A DNA stretch of 64,000 nucleotides from Pezizomycotina sp. ARF18 (taxonomy: Eukaryota; Ascomycota): contig AZLU01000167.1 of NCBI GenBank assembly GCA_002224055.1, positions 1 through 64,000 on the forward strand, in the 5' to 3' direction. Both the position numbers and the translations under genes were made by a program. The notes under the pieces were generated by a model. That model saw only the letters and a program-made list of their open reading frames with translations. It had not been told where the DNA came from and ran no database searches. The stretch's first letter is position 1. Every line of letters begins with the position of its first letter. Of the stretch, positions 1 to 12,419 are shown piece by piece.

Positions 1-605
1 GCAGCAGAGATAGTGGAGGTAGTAGAGACAACGGAGGCAGTAGAAGCAGTGGAGGAGATGGTGACTGATGCACTAGTGGTAAACATGCATGAGACTGGAA
101 GTAGCAGCGGAGAAAGAGGAAGGAGGGGAATGTCTCGGACGAAGCTGTACTGCAACAACTAGAATCACACCGGCAAATCGTCGACGATGGTGAGGTACCC
201 AAGCTCATTAAAACGATATTCTGGGGCAAGAAGGGTTATTACGAGAGGAGGGTAGGTTATATTTTTACCGATGGGGGAAAAACCTTTCTGTTTGTTGTCG
301 TTTTTCATTTGCTGTCTTCATTTGTTGTTTTCATCTGTTGGTTTCATGGCGTTTATCTGTACATCATCATGCTTTACTTTCAACTCTTAAGTATATTGCC
401 TAAACCTTCGCAACGACAATCTGTTTAATACTGATTAATATTACGTATCGGAGGCCCCCTAGGGCTCCACCCGTCCTGCCTCAAAGTATTCATTCGCCCA
501 AAACGTCTCCTCAGGATGCATGGGACAAAGGCCCCATTTTGAGCTCTGAGCCCCACGCAGTTCCTGCCTGCATAGCTTGCACTACCGACTCGTGCATGCC
601 GCTAT

Positions 606-1285
606 CTACAGATTCTTCACTCCGTCGAGGTCCACCGTTAGAAGCAAGTGTAAGAGAATAAGATCTGTAGACTGTAACTTCGGGCAGGCTTCCAATGCGA
701 TCATAACGTCACTGATGGAAATGGGCCGTGATACTCTGCCTCCTTTCTTCTTGTCAGGCTCGGACCAGCGTACGTTGTTGCTTTCGTAGATTGGGAAAAT
801 AACAGGTTCTTCTCGAGATTGGCCTCGGGGAGAATATCGCATGACAGTGACCAGGCTCTTATCACCTCGCTGCTACTCATAGCTTGTGTAATCCATGCGA
901 CGATGGACCGCTTCTCCATGAGTAGTAATTCGAGCTCCTCCAAGCTATCCCTTTATGTTAGGAACCACCTTCTCCCAAAATATCTCGATAATGGAGCAAC
1001 TTCGTACTGGTCTCTATGCAAGCCAGTGCACGCTCCAACTTGAGTGTTTTCAAATTTCGGCAGAGCGGCGAGGCGAGGTATCCTAGCAGTACCGTATTCA
1101 TCCATCTCCACAGATATCGATGAAAAGGCAAATTTGCCTGCGAAAGACATTCCCAGAGGTACGAAACATCGTTTCCCACAAGGTAACTTTGCGCTTGCCT
1201 CGTTATGGTTAACAATTTCAAGTTCTGCAACTTGACAAGTTCTTCTGATATGGGCCATTGATGTTCGGGTCTGCAGATCTTCCAT
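606..1285 (-). pseudogene. possible C-terminal remnant of an F-box-like paralog
   Basis: Three overlapping minus-strand frames give leucine-rich text such as LEELELLLMEKRSIVAWITQ followed by a block ending ALEACPKLQS. This resembles the C-terminal half of the F-box-like family found further right, where a 'L..LVERSPK' block closes the protein. No F-box, no CxxHG signature and no single continuous frame are visible. If real it is a heavily decayed fragment. It could equally be chance coding-like sequence, so I hold the call weakly. Confidence 0.25.
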
Positions 1286-1383
1286 CTATAGAGTGACCGT
1301 CGACGGAGAGATGTTGATCGACAAGACGTAGTCTTCTGTTATAGCGTCTAGCAAGAAACCCTAGGACAAAGGTTTAACACTGG

Positions 1384-2400
1384 TGGAGATTGACAAGGAC
1401 GACAGGTTTCGGGCCCTGTTAACCGCGAGTCCAAACGCGTGTGGTATGTCTGACCCACTCTGGGTAAACAAGACGATCGCCCTGAAGTTTAAGGAAGCCA
1501 CTTCCGAGAAATCGACGTGCTGGAGAAACTCTAAGCCGATAGCATGCGGGTGAGTGGAAATTTCGCGCTGATTCTGTCCCCTAGTTGTTCGAGCCGTATA
1601 TCCGCAAGGAGATCATTGAAGGTAGCTGCAAATGATAGCCGCGTTCGTCTAAATTACAGCTGTTGACTTCGATGATAATTTCTTGAAGATTAGAGAATGA
1701 GGAAAGCAAGTTGGATAAGATGTCTTTCTTGTGGCGGAGACCGAGTGTGCGATCATGTGGTTCTATGAGCCTGTCTGGTTGATAAAGTAATACTCAGCCG
1801 CGACGCGTGTGGGGAAACCTTTCGTAGGTGGGAATGATGTATCCAAGCCAAGGGCCGAATTCCGAGTCCTCACATACAAATCTCTCAAGGCCGCAAGCAG
1901 GGAACTTATCAGATATTAAAGGGAAAGAACCGTGACAGAGTTGAACATTAGTTTATGAGTAGGAACGCATGAGAGCGCTTTATTCACTAGGCGAAGGGCT
2001 GAGGGTAAAAACCGCTAACTACATGTAAAGCTAGACGCACATCTTTCATCTCAAAGATCTCTAGGAGTATCTCCTGAGGCAAGCCCGTGAAAGAATGTTG
2101 CTTGGCGAAGGCTGTTGTTTTGGCTTGGGTTTGCTACCGTTATAAAATGCCGTCGAAGATGGTTTCTTATGGAGGTGGAGGAGCAGGATACGTACTCTGG
2201 CGGTGGTCTATTGGCAATACACTAACCCGAGGGAATTTGGCTGCCTAAACTGGAGGCTCCTAACAGCTGTTGCGGTATTATAGCGGAGGCTTTGAGAACC
2301 TCCGAAACTTAAGCATTTCTTTGTGCTAGGCGATTCTGACATAGAGTTCGATAGGAGACCTTATTTCTACTTTTTATCCAACCTAATCGTTGAACATCAA
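1384..2400. other. mostly empty; short coding-like patch on + strand
   Basis: A plus-strand frame from about 1384 to 1551 reads as plausible protein (DDRFRALLTASPNACGM, then WVNKTIALKF) and ends at a GTGAGT that could be a splice donor, with CCCCTAG about 35 nt downstream. The family is not recognised. I see nothing supportable in the rest of this stretch. Confidence 0.2.
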
Positions 2401-2441
2401 GGTCTCGATTACCGTATAACAAGCCCAAAACTTTACTACCT

Positions 2442-2666
2442 ATGGAGATAGCTTTCCTTAAAACTATATCATCCAACTCCGCACTGAATAATCCGTGCAA
2501 GGAATTTCCAGAGGTACTCATGTATTATTATGAAAACGGGATCATTTATCGACAACCAGGAGCCGCTTATGCAAACTCTACACTTGTCATGACGGCGATA
2601 TCAGATCTATGTACGGAGTTACATATCCAGATCATTTCCGGAGTGCCTGGAAGAATCACTGCATAG
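2442..2666 (+). pseudogene. possible F-box-like C-terminal fragment
   Basis: The 74-codon open frame contains STLVMTAISDLCTELHIQII. This resembles the 'TL..LC.L....IDVHV' block of the F-box-like family elsewhere in the window, for instance the copy ending at 29687. No F-box or signature motif lies just upstream in any frame. The similarity is short, so the call is tentative. Confidence 0.2.
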
Positions 2667-2839
2667 TCGGACAGGTTTGCCGTCTGTGGCGGAAATCGTT
2701 GAGGACCCCTTGTTAGGCTTGAACACCATTACGATAGCTACGTCTAGCGATTCGGGGATCAAGTTAGGTCAAGTTCTATGTTCACGCTCGGGAATTTGAG
2801 TGCGGAGACATAACCGCCAAACCGGGTCGACATTTTCAG

Positions 2840-3465
2840 ATGCAGTTTCGCGTACACAACATGTTCACGGAGGTATCGGGAGTATTAGACATAATATGCA
2901 GCAAAGATAGCGCCATGAAGGAAATAGAGATCTATAGGCGGCCGAAGGGCGCGGAGCGGAGACCGTCTTCGCAAGCAACGGTCACTGAAATTACGGACTC
3001 TGACCTGGATAGTCTAAATGTCGAAGAGGGAGATGGTAAAACTCTCGACTCCCTCTGGCAAATTTCAGTCGCGATCCTCTGTTCTGGCCTCCCATCAGTG
3101 CGTTTCAGCTTATTTTCAAGGTGGGAAACGGACCACGGCAATACACGTACATGCTGCCGTTGGAGTGTGACTTTTCCTTCGACGAGGATCCGGCGACCAT
3201 GCGCGGTAGCAGATGTCTTCGACGTCCTAATTGCTTATTACGCAGAGTGGAGGGCGACGCCTCGTCGCTTTTATCCACGAGACTGCGCCTGGGGCTGGAA
3301 TGGGCTGTTAAAGTTGGAGATCTTAGGAAAGCTATTAAAGATTGCATAGAGGACGATGAAACATGGAAGCTACAGCACGAGCTTTTCAATCAATTACTCT
3401 GGTTCAATGTCGTAGACATTCTTGATCCCTCGATAAACCGTCACAGGCGCAAGATACGCTTATAA
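2840..3465 (+). CDS. unrecognised charged protein, one frame change
   Basis: Two overlapping plus-strand frames read as one protein of about 205 residues. The first (from 2840) is acidic and polar (TEITDSDLDSLNVEEGDGK). The second takes over near 3120 and continues through an Arg/Leu-rich segment to the C-terminus WFNVVDILDPSINRH. No signal peptide, membrane helix or known domain is visible. The change of frame at about 3120 may be an indel or an unrecognised short intron. The upstream limit is uncertain; 2840 is only the first Met in frame. Function unknown. Confidence 0.35.
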
Positions 3466-3619
3466 ATACTAGTACCTTGTCCTAAACCTACATTTAAAAT
3501 TAAGGATGTCTTTAAGTTGAATGCCTTAGGTATCCAGTAGGAGCTACGGTTAATTCATTCAGCCTCGATCAAGCGAGGCTATGTTGTTTATCGTGACTTG
3601 AAGCCTGGTTAAAAAGCAT

Positions 3620-4840
3620 ATAGTATTACTACGCCTTCTGTATTTAGACCATAGTTCTCATCCGCCCTCATCGGCAAAAGATGACTCTTTATTCGAGACA
3701 ATTCAAAAAGACAATACACACCTGGAAAAATAACCGAGCCCATTTTGCCATTATATACTCTAAAATAGCAAAATTACTAAAACACCACCATGCTCTATCT
3801 AGATATGAATAGACACACATAAACTCATTTAAATATACATTTAAAATATAAAATTCAATCAATAATAATAATAATAATATTATAATTTTAAATTTTATAA
3901 GCTAAAAATATATTGTTATTTTATTATAATATAAACTAGATAATTAATTTATTAAATTAATTATTAAATTAATTAAATATAATAATAATATATAAAGACC
4001 TATATGTTTATATACCTATATATCTATATCTTATATACCTACCTACCTATCTATATATTATAATAATTACTATTTTAATAAAATTTGAATTAAACAGGTA
4101 ATATAGTGTCCGAGACCGGGTCATAGTCCTAATTAAAACAAATTTTCAATAATTTGCTTTTATATATATTTTGTTAGGCGAGCGAAATTGTTTCAAACTA
4201 TATATAAGCCTCAGGGGTAGCGGTACATTTACAGTTACGGAACACCAATTTTTGCTTAGCGAACCTTACTAAAAATAGAGGTCTTCTTTAACTGCACATG
4301 TACCTCTGACCAACCTCCAACACTAGGCAAATGAGTAAATATATTTATAATATTATACTTAAAAAAATTTAAAATTAAGTTTAAATATTAAAAAAAAAAA
4401 AAAATTGGATTAAATTATAAATTATTTATATGCATCTGTAGTTTATTCTAATTTTTTAATTATTTTAATTTTTTAAGTGTTTTAGCATTATAAAATCTTA
4501 TTTTATATTGTTTATATTATTTTTTAAAGCATAGTGCTTTATTTTATTTAATTTTAATACGTATAGATATTTAATCAATATTTTTATTAATTTTAATGGC
4601 TAATAATATACAATAATATAAAATGATATAAAATAAGCTCAGAATAGTAAAATAACTTTAGGTCTATTTTAGAGTTAAGCGCATAGGCGGATAGGTCTTT
4701 CCCTTTTCTGATACAAGGCGTGTATTTCTTAGGTAGAACCTCGACGGAGAGCTTACTCATTAGAGTACAATGGATAAAAGAAGTGTTGGAGAGAATCAAG
4801 GCTTTCTTAGTGCCAGCAGTCACACTGACCTTAAGCCTTA
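3620..4840. repeat. AT-rich, RIP-like block
   Basis: Composition drops abruptly to long runs of A and T with many TpA and very little G or C, especially around 3780-4080 and 4330-4660. Occasional GC-richer islands (about 4110-4330 and 4670-4840) lack convincing coding. This is the usual look of repetitive DNA mutated by RIP in Pezizomycotina. No element ends or recognisable protein remain, so the origin cannot be named. Confidence 0.55.
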
Positions 4841-4844
4841 GAGA

Positions 4845-5357
4845 CACCCCAGGCATACACCCACTTGGCTTTATAAAGCCGGGTGGGCAAGCAACTCTCT
4901 AGGCTTTATAAAGCCAAAGTGTCAGCGCCCACCCCTAATTACTAATAACTGCCCAAAAAATTAAAAAATTAAAAATTTAATTTTTTATTTTTTAATATAT
5001 CCCTAAAAAATCCTTTACGAAAGCTTTAGGAAAGGTAGAACCTAGCTTACATTTACGCGTCGCAAAATCGTAATTAGGCCAGTTTAAGAGATCAATAGTA
5101 GAATATAGCTACGATTAGTATTGCGATCAATCTAGTAAAGTAGGATACCATCATAGCAAGCGTGAGAGATTTATTTTCTATTTTTTTTATTTTATTTCTT
5201 TTTCTATTTTATTTTTAATTTTTTAATCTTTAATTTTTTTAGTTTTAGGCGGTTATTAGTAATCAGAGGTGGGCGCCTATACTTTGGCTTTATGAAGCCT
5301 GGGAGAGTTGCTTGCCCACCCGGCTTTATAAAGCCAAGTGGGTGTATGCCTGGGGTG
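4845..5357. mobile_element. foldback/MITE-like DNA element, possibly hAT type
   Basis: About 110-150 nt at each end form a near-perfect inverted repeat. Left 4845-4955 begins CACCCCAGGCATACACC and right 5245-5357 is its reverse complement. Both arms carry the internal palindrome GGCTTTATAAAGCC. The roughly 290-nt centre is AT-rich and has no coding capacity. Immediately outside lie CTTAGAGA on the left and CTTGGAGA on the right, matching at 7 of 8 positions. An 8-bp target duplication is typical of hAT elements, so a non-autonomous hAT MITE is my inference. Small open frames inside are by-products of the inverted repeat. Confidence 0.7.
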
Positions 5358-6370
5358 CTTGGAGAACTTTGCAAATGCTCGGCGCAGAGTATTCATCAAC
5401 CGAAAATATACAAATCGAAATTGCGACTTAGCGAAACGACTCCGTGGAATATGACTTCCGTGGGAACTTCTGAGTACCTTTACCCAGGAACTTCCCACCC
5501 TAAACACGTGAGATTCAGAAAGTATGATTGCCTGAGAAACGTTATTATAGACCACCGCTCCAAGGATCGTTCTCGTTCTAGAATTCCAGGGTTGATAGCC
5601 CAGCTTCAGAATGTGTTCAGATGCAACAGTGACAAATGGTCGGATCGTAAACTAACTGCTGAGATCCAGGAACGCATCTAAAAATTTATTGGATGGACCG
5701 ATGGTATGATCGTAGCGGGGGTTTCTCGGATTTGATACTCCAAGGAAAACCTCGTTAGCGGGATCAGATATCGGGCCAAGGCCCCACATTTTGATAGCAG
5801 GAGACTTTTATAGGTAGGTATACGCGCTCGTTATATGGCTACAGCCGCATAAACCGCAATCGGGCCAAGGCGAGTCACATTTAACAGCCCAAGCAACCGT
5901 TACGCGACTGCAGAATGTGAAGTTTCTGTCGCAGTCAATGCGGCGGCTTCCTCGGAATCAGAATGATTGAAACCAGTCACCCAAGGTCAAGCCAATATTC
6001 AGAGATTCACCAAAGTATTTGTCCAATATTGGAATGTTGTTTGTTAATAGCCAAATGGCATTAATACTTGGCTTCTCGATGTTTGGGCACGGTCTACGAT
6101 GGGCTGAGATCACGTCAGTTGTAGTATCGTATTTTTGTTGAATTTTCGGTATATAAGCTACTCCATTCTCCTTCAAGTACAATCATCATCATTATCATCA
6201 TCAGCAAACCATCCAGCTTTTACATTTCATTAGCAATAGTATCCACAACATTCGTTCGTTGACACCAATACACTCACTACTGCCGTAACTAAATCGAGAC
6301 CATCATTATTTTACTCATACCTCTGAAGGAATTTTTATCAAACGAAAAAGTTCTTTATCTCTAATCTCAC
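5358..6370. other. no gene seen
   Basis: Short open frames on both strands (for example 5292-5681 and 5958-6182) have no recognisable protein character. An A/T-rich leader with CATCATCATTATCATC repeats lies just before the gene at 6371. Confidence 0.3.
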
Positions 6371-7179
6371 AATGCTTCTCAAGTCCATTGTTTCCGGGCT
6401 CTTGCTCTTTCCACTCATTTCAGTTGCACATACGCTGCCGCTATCAAGCCTGCCGCTGTTAACAGCGGATCTCTGGACCCGTCGATGTATCTGCGGATGG
6501 CGGCGAGATCCTCAGTAGGCCGACCAGGAGCTTTGGTACCAACAATAACATCTGGATGGCCAACAAGGCTGGGCAGTCCGTCTATGTCATGGCGGCTGCT
6601 AATCCCGACTGGGCAGTTGCTAACTTCATAACCGATCTTGCCCTTGTCTTCGTTGGTGTCACGGAGCTCAAGGGCGTCATTGAGGCTGCAGAGCTTCCGG
6701 AGACTATCGCAACAGTTAAAGATCTCTACGAGTTCTTGAAGATCACCGGTAAACTCCTTTCCGCCAGCGTTACTCTCGGAACGCCCTCCGGAGGCGGCTC
6801 TCGCTCTCCACGAAGCGTCAAGAAACACTCTCAGAAGATCGCAACATGGATTCCGCAAATGTCTTCCACGAAGGCGCTTTCTCCAAGTACCTCTCCGCTA
6901 GTGTCTCGCTTGGCATCGCCGCGCCAGTGATGTTTCTCTCCTCGTTATGAGCGAGGACGGCCGTCAGGTCAAATGTTCAACACCAACGACGATTACTCTT
7001 GGATCGCTATGCCTAACCAGAAGATCATTAGTCTGTCTAGGCGCGGTAACGTCTTTGACGAGGATCCCGCTCTGGCTCGAGGACTGGCGATCCAGGAGTC
7101 CTACCAGGGAAAGGTTGATCCCAGTGGCGTGACAACAACACTCTTGACGGTTCAGCTAACAACCAAGACTAAGCCGTAG
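6371..7179 (+). pseudogene. broken secreted-protein gene, family uncertain
   Basis: The ATG at 6371 opens a classic signal peptide (MLLKSIVSGLLLFPLISVAH). After it, conserved-looking protein is spread over all three plus frames to a stop at 7177-7179. Segments include GTNNNIWMANKAGQSVYVMA, WAVANFITDLALVFVGVTEL, a coiled helix around ETIATVKDLYEFLKITGKLL and a final beta-rich part with FNTNDDYSWIAMPNQ and GNVFDEDPALARG. The layout vaguely recalls fungal 'up-regulated in daf-2'-like beta-sandwich proteins, but that is a memory-based guess. It is a fossil: the reading frame is interrupted a few times, so no full product is expected. Confidence 0.5.
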
Positions 7180-8059
7180 GAGACGCGATAAGCGATATGC
7201 CGGAAGATATAGAGGTATTAAATGGAGTTATGGGTAGCTTTCTAGAGAATTAGACGCATATTTGGAGTTATTATTATCCGCAAGCACTTATTGAGCATTT
7301 ATATTCAGCATATGGAGAACGGTTCTGTTTTATGGTGTTAACTATGCTTTGCTTTCGTTGTTTTTGCTCTCCGCTTTTGTACTGGTCTATTCGCATGGAA
7401 AATGCTATACATGTTTCATATAGTTTTTTTTCTGGCTCGTCGTCTCGAGGCCTTTTTTATATAGATTCACGTTATAGCATTTAAGGCGTCGAATATATTT
7501 TTGCATTATCCGAACACATATGCTCCGTGCTTGATACTGTATCTTCTGCTACGAGTAGATGATCGCCCGGCAAATGCAAGCCCATTTTGATTATGAAAAA
7601 ACGCTTGTTTGCCATTCAGCGCTGCCTATTGACTGAGATTAGTTCCTATATTGACTCGACGGCGTCTCTCCTTATCGAATCCCCCCCCCCCCCTTCTCCC
7701 TCCCTTCCTTTTGATTCCTCTAGTTAAGTCGTATGCTGTATAATGTTTGTACATCTTAACAATTTGTTCTCGTCGATTGACTTTAATCGAGCCGATCGTG
7801 CCCTATCTATACTATAAGCAGAAGTCTTACTCACGCACGTCTGACAGGTGAGATTTTATACCTCGTCGCGAATATACTTAAGCGCGCGTTTAGAAAAAAA
7901 GTCGGTGAGTCACATTGCAGGCACGAGCCCCACATTGAATTCGTATAAACCTGTGGATTTCGTTCTACTTTCTCCGCCTTAAAAGTTATCTCGTTCCAAT
8001 GACTCTTTTCATAGTAGATTAACTAATTCGTTCGAGATCTCATCAAATCTTAAGCAAAT
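7180..8059. other. intergenic, no gene seen
   Basis: AT-leaning sequence with a poly-C run at about 7681-7693 and a GTGAGTC-containing stretch. Nothing supportable was found on either strand. Confidence 0.3.
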
Positions 8060-9580
8060 ATGTCTTCCGTTACAGCAGACGCTCTTGGCCTTAGGCAACA
8101 TTTGCCCAATGAGTTACTTTTCTCCACCGTGATTGATAATTCCGCGGTGTAACGCTCGCCATAACTGGAGGCGTTATGGCGATGCTGCTAAGAAAGCTGA
8201 ATTGGAGCCTTAGGGAGCCTTGGTTCACAACTCTCCTCTCATTCTCTTCCGTGAACCACGCTCTCCGATGCTACGTATTCACGCGGTTATACGAACACCT
8301 TAAATCAACTTTTGCCGCAAGCGCACGACCAAAGTTCACTCTCTGGAGCTCGAACTAGCGAAGAAACAATATATCAAGAGCGTATTTTTGAGCACGTTCA
8401 CGGACTTACCGAAGCGACAATACTGCAGGACGAACAAGCTTTGGAAACTCTATAGGGACTGTGTGTATAATTGGGAGTATCTTTTCGAGAGGGACGTGCT
8501 GCAAGTAATGGTGGCATGCAAGGGTACTTTAGGAGAAATCACTCTCTACGGTCGAGAGCAGCACCTGCACTCTAGACGGAACGGACGTGCTTGCCAGCTC
8601 GTTAACCCGGCGATAATCAAGACGTCGCATTCCGTGCTTTGAGTTTCTGCAAGTTCCCTGTCTAAACAACTAAAGTTATATACCGTAGGGCAACATCTAT
8701 ATGGAAGTCTCTGCAAGGCTTTAGATGCGAGCATTGCCAGAGCCCGATCTTTGAAACATATGCCGGGACAAGCTACGTCTCGCGGCGTTACATCCGGGCG
8801 AGGAATTTAGAATTTGAGAAGTAATTTGGAGGGTATTGAGAGAATCTATCTGTGTGCTTGGACCGAACGAAGTTTGGGGACTTGGATGTTCAAGAAGCCA
8901 ATAGCGACGATGACGAGAGGGTCGACGGGCGTGATGGTGTAACGATGAGCAGGGACAGGCGGGCGAGGAACCCGTAGAGAATGGTGATGGAGCGGCACTC
9001 GCCAATTCGGCAGGACACGGATATCTGGAGACGCGTCCTCTCCTGTACCTCATTAAGTTGCTCTCCACAACGCTCAAGCACCTCGGCGTTGAATGAGTGG
9101 AGGGGCGAACTGGCGCTTCCCCGACCTCGCGTTATTAAAGTGAAATTTCGGAACGCTGTTGGAAATCTGCACAAGTTCAGGTCCTGCTCGAAGATATGGT
9201 TCTATCGGCGGAATCTGGCGAGCTCGAATATTTACCGCCCTCTCGGACGATGCGACCATCGCTAAATAAAGTAACTCTAAGCAATCTGAAATACAGCAAG
9301 AAATACATCAAGAGTGGTCCCAGTCCGCCCGGTTATTATTGGACTTGCGATTACGCGGCGGCGAAAAGCAAAGGAACTTAATATCGGACTTAGGGATGTA
9401 AGGACAACAGTTGGGTGGACTTGTTGCTTTGGTCTCTGCACACCTCGCAAGGAAGATATACAGCTGTGGAGAGATTGAAGGCCAGAGTTGGAGAGCTTGT
9501 AAACCCAAGAAGCAGGAGCAGGGGGCCTCGTGCGTTGAGGAGATCTGCTATCATGAAGGCGAACCACCGGCCGGGGCGGC
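8060..9580 (+). pseudogene. decayed F-box-like gene (different subfamily)
   Basis: The ATG at 8060 starts MSSVTADALGLRQHLPNELL, an F-box-like opening, but this frame closes after 30 codons. Continuing protein is found in changing frames: SVNHALRCYVFTRLYEHLK, then LELELAKKQYIKSVFLSTF, then DLP, and GTLGEITLYG. 'LVNHALR.Y.F..LYEHL' is a usual second helix of fungal F-box-type proteins. Beyond 8800 frames are short and the end at about 9580 is a guess. It lacks the CxxHG signature of the paralogs further right, so I treat it as another subfamily. At least five interruptions are visible. Confidence 0.5.
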
Positions 9581-9791
9581 CTCCGAGAGCGTAAATTACT
9601 TAATCTATGTATTAAGTCGTTGCTGCGTTTACAGAATGATATATCTGGTTAATACTATACGATAATCATCGAGCTCCAATTCATTATGTTAATACTCAAA
9701 TTAATCGGAATCGCATGATTTCTGTAATCTATACTTCTCCTATAGAGTACGTCGATCTGAAAAACTAGCCATGATCAAACAAAAATATGAA

Positions 9792-11342
9792 TCAAATCCC
9801 GAGATTACGCCCAGTTGCTATTTTCGACCTCTTCCCGTTGAAGTAAGTAACCATCACGGACCTCCTCCAGTCGACGCCTCCCTCCTTCTTCGTCCCCTTC
9901 CTCTGCACGTTCCACCCGACCTGAACCGCCAGCCCTTTCCTCTTCTCGCTAAGAACAGACGCGGCAGCCTTCGTAACAGACTGATCGAGGAACGCGACCT
10001 CTTTCAAACGTGGAAGCAGCGTTTTCTTCGGCCGCCCCAGCAGCCTCAAGGACTCGTTCGTAATTCCACCCTCACAGGCCCCCGGTGGAACTTGAAGCCT
10101 CACCCGCCTCCCCATCATTTGCTCCCGTAGTAATGCGGACGTACTCCAAGCTCTCGCACCTCATCGCTATCTGCTTAAGCCCCAATTGGTAACGTACGGA
10201 CACCATCCAACACGAGTATCTTAAGCCGTCCACCGGCATCCCACCGGCAAGCGAAAGATAAAGCGTAAATCGCTCCGTCGACGACGTTCTGCTCCTTCGG
10301 CAAGCCCGGCTGCCTTCTACGATGAGGGACTCGAGTTCGCGGCATATACGTGGTTTACGCGCGAGGTGGCCGAGCTCCTTCTTGCTGACGGCGGCATCTT
10401 GCCAAAGAATATTTTACGGATGATGCGCCACTTGCACTCGTCGAGGTGGTGCTTGCCTGATTCCCACTGGGCGGTAGTTTTGAAGGATAGTACTTCTTTG
10501 TATTCGACGAGATTCGGAGGTGTAAGGTCGTAGGGAGCATAAGACCTGTTTTCGATGATGGGTGGAGGGGCTCTGACGGGTTGTTTTGGGGTTGTTGGGG
10601 CGGTTTAGTGGTTCTTTAGGTGGCCTAGCAGTGGTTTTACCTGTGCATCGTGGGGACTCATAAGTTGTTCTCATCTGCCGGTTTATCAGTTATTAGTGCA
10701 GAAGGTTTTTACCTACCCTTGTTGCCCTTGTTATTCTGAGCCTCGGTCGGAGACGAGGCTCATCGACCATATCAGCCCATGACAGCTTCTCGTCGACCTT
10801 CGCAGTAGGCGCACTAGCAGTAGTAGGTTCGGGAGCAGCAACCGTCTGGTCAGATGGAAGAGTGGGCCAACTATCCTGAGCGCTGGCGTCGTTCAAACCG
10901 CTCGGCTGCTGAGCAGGTGCGGGCAGGACCGGCTGCTGAGCGATCATGTAACCGACGTACTCATCCGCCGGGGGTTGCGGCTTGGGATGAAACTCGGGAG
11001 CAGAGGGTCGTAGTCGGTTCGAGGCGCCCGGCGCTCACGGTTCACCAGCCCAAATTGTTTCTGGGGATGCTGACCAGATTGTTGCGTGCGTAGTTGCTCA
11101 GACTGCTGCCCCTGCGCGGTGTCCTCGCCCCACTGGATCTGTTGTGGCGGGGCGCCACTAACGAACGCGGCCTCGCTTTGAGCTTTCGCCATGGACTCGA
11201 CTAACGGCCGCAAGTCGTGCTTCCTTCCGCAATCGCAGCGGAAGATGGAAGATCCGGGAATCTGAGGATGGTCCTGCATCCTTCTATTTCTAGAAATAGG
11301 TCGGGCTCCGCGGTATCCTCCCTTCCCGTTACTATATGGCAT
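9792..11342 (-). CDS. unrecognised multi-exon gene, partly frame-shifted
   Basis: Reading leftwards from the ATG at 11342: a basic N-terminus with FRCDCGRKHDLRPLVESM, a Gln/Pro-rich low-complexity part, PTAKVDEKLSWADMVDEPRL, a probable short intron (GTAGGT..CGGCAG, about 10729-10681), a second possible intron, then VEYKEVLSFKTTAQWESGKH, RTSSTERFTLYLSLAGG, YSCWMVSVRYQLGLKQIAMR, and C-terminal GRPKKTLLPRLKEVAFLDQS to a stop near 9792. Frame changes occur near 10995, near 10405 and near 10100. Protein quality is good throughout, so this is either a real gene with introns and a few indels or a young pseudogene. The C-x-C-x3-H cluster might bind metal. Function unknown. Confidence 0.5.
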
Positions 11343-12400
11343 GTTTTTGTATTAAAAGTCGTTACGTCGTTATCGAGCTGTTTCTCTTTTTTGTGTTTCT
11401 CTTCTCTCGTGTTAGATGTATCCTCCTCCTAGAATATTATCTCGGGAAGAGGTTGTTGGAAAATGAATCGGTCGACTACTAGTGGTTAACCGTGAGCTCA
11501 GGATGATGATCGCTTTATATAGTTATAGGAGGTAATGTATTGTGACGCTTCGCTAGATCAATTTCGATAGTAGATGGGGCATTTCATTAGATGATGACAA
11601 CACGTTCGAGGAAGCGGTAATCTATTTCATTGAAATGGCGTGCGAGTATGAAGTAGTCCATGATAACATTGTCCAGGCTTCTATAGGAACTACATATTTA
11701 GTATCAACTCAAAATATCATGGTTTCACTGTACAATAAGACGAATATAGATCTATTGTTATACGTCTTATTCGGTTTGAGATTCCCTGCGTTTGGATGTT
11801 CTATGTCACGATTAGTTCATCACAATACAGCCGGATTCTTTGACCCCTGAATTTCATAAGCTGTATAGGGGATACTACTCATTGCTATTGTTTCATTGAT
11901 TAAATGTGTGGCAGTAACAAATCCCTTATGGACCTTGTCGAGGAATCCCCAGCTCTAGCAACATTGTGGCAATGTAACTTGTTAGGTATTAATCCCAATT
12001 GAGATCCCACAGTAACTATGATTCTTCTTACATGGTTTTTGAGTCAAATCCAATCGATACATTGAAAGAACTTCGAATGAGTGAGTTATAAATTCAGCAT
12101 TAGACGTGACAATACAATCATCCTATTTCACATAAAAGACATAAATCTTCAATGGACTTCATAACTATTTAGAAGTGATATATCAAAAAGTATCGTCCAG
12201 TTTATTCCTCGTCTCTGCAGTTTTGGCAGTGGTAGTACTCTGGGACTCAGTGCGTTGACTAGACGGCGCGCCGCCTTTCTTAGGTTTGAAACCTCCTCAT
12301 TGGCCTAAAAGACTGAAGGGTCAACGCGGGTCCACCCGCTAGATCCATACGTGGCGCGTTTTCAATATTAGGGGAAGTTGGACCGATTGTTTGACCGTGT
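11343..12400. other. intergenic, no gene seen
   Basis: Open frames such as 11635-11850 (+) have no convincing protein character. Nothing supportable. Confidence 0.3.
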
Positions 12401-12419
12401 TAGAGGTAGCAGATACAGT

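Noticed and set aside
3840-4080. AT-rich block as a possible centromere fragment or replication origin
   Set aside because: Composition alone, only a few hundred bases, is better explained as RIP-mutated repeat; no further evidence.
8721-9174. Minus-strand frames of 94-118 codons over the F-box-like relic
   Set aside because: Ser/Arg/Pro-rich shadows with no continuity; plus-strand patches give better protein.
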